Positions 61,653 through 64,000 of a stretch of 64,000 bases of DNA are shown here, piece by piece. Below the pieces are notes generated by a model that searched no databases, was not told where the DNA came from, and saw only the letters and a list, made by a program, of their open reading frames with translations. Location of the stretch: contig DDIU01000022.1 of the NCBI GenBank assembly GCA_002338655.1, positions 87,083 through 151,082 of the forward strand, read 5' to 3'. Made by a program: the position numbers and the translations under genes. The stretch is from Flammeovirgaceae bacterium UBA1842 (lineage in GTDB: Bacteria; Bacteroidota; Bacteroidia; Cytophagales; Cyclobacteriaceae). Numbering within the stretch: position 1 is the stretch's first letter; every line of letters begins with the position of its first letter.

Positions 61653-62899
61653 AATCTTTTAGTTACTGTTGCTGGATCCAAAAAGCCTTTAACATCATAA
61701 ACAACCGTGTTTTTGTTCCGAATGGCTGTGAGGTCCAGTTCTTTAAATTGATTATGACCTACGGCCAAAACTATTGCATTATATGTGCCAGTTGGTTTGT
61801 TGATCATTTTAACGCCATATTCATGTTCCACTTCTTCAAAGTCAGCTTCAGGGTCAAATACTTCTACATTTACTCCAAACCCTTCCAATTCGTGGATTAC
61901 GCTAATAACTTTACTGTTTCTTATATCAGGACAGTTCTCCTTAAATGTAATTCCCAACACAAGAGCTCTACTATTTTTTATTGGGGTTTCATGATTAGCC
62001 ATCAACTTAATTATTGTATTGGCTATGTACATTCCCATATTGTCATTGATCCTACGGCCTGCTAAAATTACCTGTGGGTTGTAGCCTAAGCTCTCCGCCT
62101 TGTAAGTAAGATAGTAAGGATCTACCCCAATACAATGACCTCCTACAAGTCCGGGTTTAAAAGGGAGGAAATTCCATTTTGTGCCAGCTGCTTCCAATAC
62201 TTCATGTGTATCAATTCCAACCCTATCAAAGATAACTGCGAGTTCATTGACAAAGGCAATATTCAAATCCCTCTGGGAATTTTCTATTACCTTGGCGGCC
62301 TCAGCTACTTTAATACTGGAGGCCTTATAGGTACCGGCAGTAATTATTTTGTTATAAAGTGCATCTACCTTTGCGGCAATCTCCGGTGTACTTCCACTCG
62401 TTACTTTTTTGATAGAAGGCAAGCGATGGGTTTTATCCCCAGGATTTATCCTTTCTGGTGAATACCCGCAAAAAAAATCAGAATTAAATTTTAAGCTACT
62501 AAATTTTTCAAGTATTGGTACGCAAACATCTTCAGTGCATCCAGGAAAAACCGTAGATTCATAAATTACAATGTCCCCCTTTTTTAATATTTTACCGATG
62601 GCCTCACTTGCCTTTTCCAATGGAGTAAGGTCAGGATTGTTATGTTTATCGATAGGAGTTGGAACGGTGACGATGAATACATTAGCATTTGAAAGCTGGG
62701 TACTCTCTGAAGTATAAGTCAATTGACCAGCACTTTTTAATTCGGCAGAATCAACTTCTTTGGTAAAGTCTATTCCATTTTCAAGATCAGCGATACGTTT
62801 TTTATTGATATCAAATCCAATGGTCGGCATTATTTTACCAAACTCTACTGCCAGAGGTAGCCCCACATAACCAAGCCCTATTATTGCTATTTTTTCCAA
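61649..62899 (-). CDS. UDP-N-acetyl-hexosamine 6-dehydrogenase (WbpA/WbpO/TviB-like)
   Basis: The 416-residue protein has an N-terminal Rossmann fold (IIGLGYVGLPLAVEF), the ESTVFPGCTED segment, a central dimer helix and the catalytic Cys256 in GGHCIGVDPYYL. It oxidises C6 of a UDP-sugar twice to make a uronic acid, most like the UDP-GalNAc dehydrogenases of the Vi-antigen type. With the WbpP-like epimerase next to it, the expected product is UDP-GalNAcA. It lies 5 nt after that epimerase gene. Confidence 0.92.
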   Translation of the reverse strand: MEKIAIIGLGYVGLPLAVEFGKIMPTIGFDINKKRIADLENGIDFTKEVDSAELKSAGQLTYTSESTQLSNANVFIVTVPTPIDKHNNPDLTPLEKASEAIGKILKKGDIVIYESTVFPGCTEDVCVPILEKFSSLKFNSDFFCGYSPERINPGDKTHRLPSIKKVTSGSTPEIAAKVDALYNKIITAGTYKASSIKVAEAAKVIENSQRDLNIAFVNELAVIFDRVGIDTHEVLEAAGTKWNFLPFKPGLVGGHCIGVDPYYLTYKAESLGYNPQVILAGRRINDNMGMYIANTIIKLMANHETPIKNSRALVLGITFKENCPDIRNSKVISVIHELEGFGVNVEVFDPEADFEEVEHEYGVKMINKPTGTYNAIVLAVGHNQFKELDLTAIRNKNTVVYDVKGFLDPATVTKRL

Positions 62900-62904
62900 T
62901 ACTA

Positions 62905-63867
62905 TTATTTTTTTGAATTTAACTTATACCATTCAAATACCAATTTCAATCCTTCATTGAAATAAACAGAAGGTTGGTATTTAAGCAACTTTTTTATTTT
63001 TGAGATATCCGCCTTTGAATGTTTTACATCTCCTTTTCTCTCCGGGCCGTATTTTGGAGATAAATTATTTCCCGATATTCCTTTCAGTACTTCGGTCATT
63101 TCATTCAGGCTTGTTTGCTCACCACAAGCCATATTATAAATCTGATTTTTTGCTTCTTTGTTATCTGTAAAAATACCAAGTATGTTGGCTTGCACGGCAT
63201 TGTCCACATAAGTAAAATCCCTTGACGTAAATCCATCTCCATTAATAGTAGGTGCTTCATTGTTCAAATAGGCTGAACAAAATATAGGGATAACCGCTGC
63301 ATAAGGGTTATCTGGGCTTTGCTTTGGCCCAAATACATTGAAATATCTAAACCCTATATAATCAAGCCCAAAAGTTTTGTGGAATACTTCAGCATACTGT
63401 TCGATGGAATACTTTGTAATAGCATAAGGACTTAATGGATTGCCAATATTGCCTTCCGTTTTTGGAAGGGTTGGGCTATCACCGTAAGTACTGGATGAAC
63501 AGGCCAATATTACACGGTCTATTTTATTGGTAATGGCAGCATGAAGAATGTTGACAGTGCCATCAATGTTTACCTTTGTGGTAAGCATCGGATTTTCTAT
63601 TGATCTTGGGACTGATCCAAGTGCCGCTTGATGTGATATTACATCAAATCCTTTGGTAAGAAGAAGCATTTGATCGTAGTCACAAATGTCCTCTTTATGA
63701 AAATCAAACTTCGGATTACTCTCGAACTCAGAGATATTGCTCCAATATCCGTTTGATAAATTGTCAATCACTCGAACGTAATTAACACGGGCATCATTAA
63801 GAAGTGCTTCGACTAGGTTTGATCCAATAAAACCCGCTCCTCCAGTAACAATAATTCTTTTGCCCAT
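62905..63867 (-). CDS. UDP-N-acetylglucosamine 4-epimerase-like SDR (WbpP/TviC-like)
   Basis: The 320-residue extended SDR protein has GGAGFIGSNLVEALL (~9-23), the WbpP-type segment ALGSVPRSIENP (~82-93), SSSTYGDSPTLPK (~124-136) and catalytic Tyr148/Lys152 in SPYAITKYS. WbpP acts on UDP-GlcNAc/UDP-GalNAc or on their uronic acids. It is the first gene of the nucleotide-sugar operon and is preceded by a -7 box. Confidence 0.88.
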   Translation of the reverse strand: MGKRIIVTGGAGFIGSNLVEALLNDARVNYVRVIDNLSNGYWSNISEFESNPKFDFHKEDICDYDQMLLLTKGFDVISHQAALGSVPRSIENPMLTTKVNIDGTVNILHAAITNKIDRVILACSSSTYGDSPTLPKTEGNIGNPLSPYAITKYSIEQYAEVFHKTFGLDYIGFRYFNVFGPKQSPDNPYAAVIPIFCSAYLNNEAPTINGDGFTSRDFTYVDNAVQANILGIFTDNKEAKNQIYNMACGEQTSLNEMTEVLKGISGNNLSPKYGPERKGDVKHSKADISKIKKLLKYQPSVYFNEGLKLVFEWYKLNSKK

Positions 63868-63880
63868 AATTTGTTTTTTG

Positions 63881-63888
63881 CAAAACTA
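63881..63888 (-). promoter_or_regulatory. Bacteroidota-type -7 box (TAGTTTTG) of the nucleotide-sugar operon
   Basis: On the minus strand TAGTTTTG fits TAnnTTTG and lies 13 nt before the ATG at 63867. It is the same sequence as the box before cysC. The remaining bases to the window end hold no gene. Confidence 0.5.
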
Positions 63889-64000
63889 ACAATATTGAAC
63901 TTCTCTGCTCAGAATACTTCGATTTTTGATAAACTTGTAAATATTCAACAGCATAACTTTGATCTATCAATTTATCAAAAAGGAGTTTAAAGTAGAATGG

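Overview
The window reads as chromosomal DNA of a Bacteroidota bacterium, most likely of the Cytophagia/Cytophagales type. The reasons are its low G+C; almost no Shine-Dalgarno sequences, with the -7 motif TAnnTTTG just upstream of many genes; many Cys-lipobox lipoproteins; a single-chain glycyl-tRNA synthetase; an IleRS of the eukaryote-like type 2; and a periplasmic SurA-type chaperone operon. The species cannot be named from sequence alone.

Positions 1-27 kb are mostly housekeeping on the + strand. They hold the end of a TrkA-regulated antiporter, a membrane PAS histidine kinase, glyS, an MtfA-like zinc peptidase, dgt, an RND/MMPL exporter, ileS and lspA. A REP-like repeat cluster follows, where lspA converges with a PnuC/nicotinamide riboside kinase pair. 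Next come a YwqK-like lipoprotein, an RlpA/transglutaminase-TPR pair, guaB with a clear terminator, a SpoIIE/STAS/RsbW-like partner-switching trio, three SurA/parvulin-related genes and a MoxR ATPase.

Positions 26.9-32.9 kb hold a tight minus-strand operon: cysC, cysD, cysN, pheS, a 3-hydroxyacyl-CoA dehydrogenase and a Rieske-like lipoprotein. cysQ is divergent. Together cysCDN make PAPS, and CysQ removes the PAP left after sulfate transfer.

Positions 32.8-63.9 kb are a large, AT-rich surface-polysaccharide locus. It holds two lipid-carrier initiating transferases (WecA-like and WcaJ-like), GT2, GT4 and GT25 glycosyltransferases (several fused), a Wzy-like polymerase or ligase, a Wzm/Wzt ABC exporter, methyltransferases, a DUF2264 protein, an ArnT/PMT-like membrane transferase and two sulfotransferases. 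It also holds two 448-residue QueC-like PP-loop paralogues and a nucleotide-sugar operon (rfbB, rfbC, rfbA, galE, a UDP-HexNAc dehydrogenase and a WbpP-like epimerase). With the adjoining PAPS genes, the parsimonious reading is a sulfated, uronic-acid-containing glycan made from dTDP-deoxysugar and UDP-GalNAcA-type precursors.

The most novel-looking parts are: (i) the duplicated QueC-like gene, each copy overlapping a tagged glycosyltransferase tail to tail; (ii) a methyltransferase whose stalk carries eight or nine 13-residue repeats; (iii) an IleRS2 with the swapped GxHH form of the HIGH signature; and (iv) a small gene graveyard at 50.4-50.65 kb, where an IS3-family end abuts a fragment of a GT25 gene.
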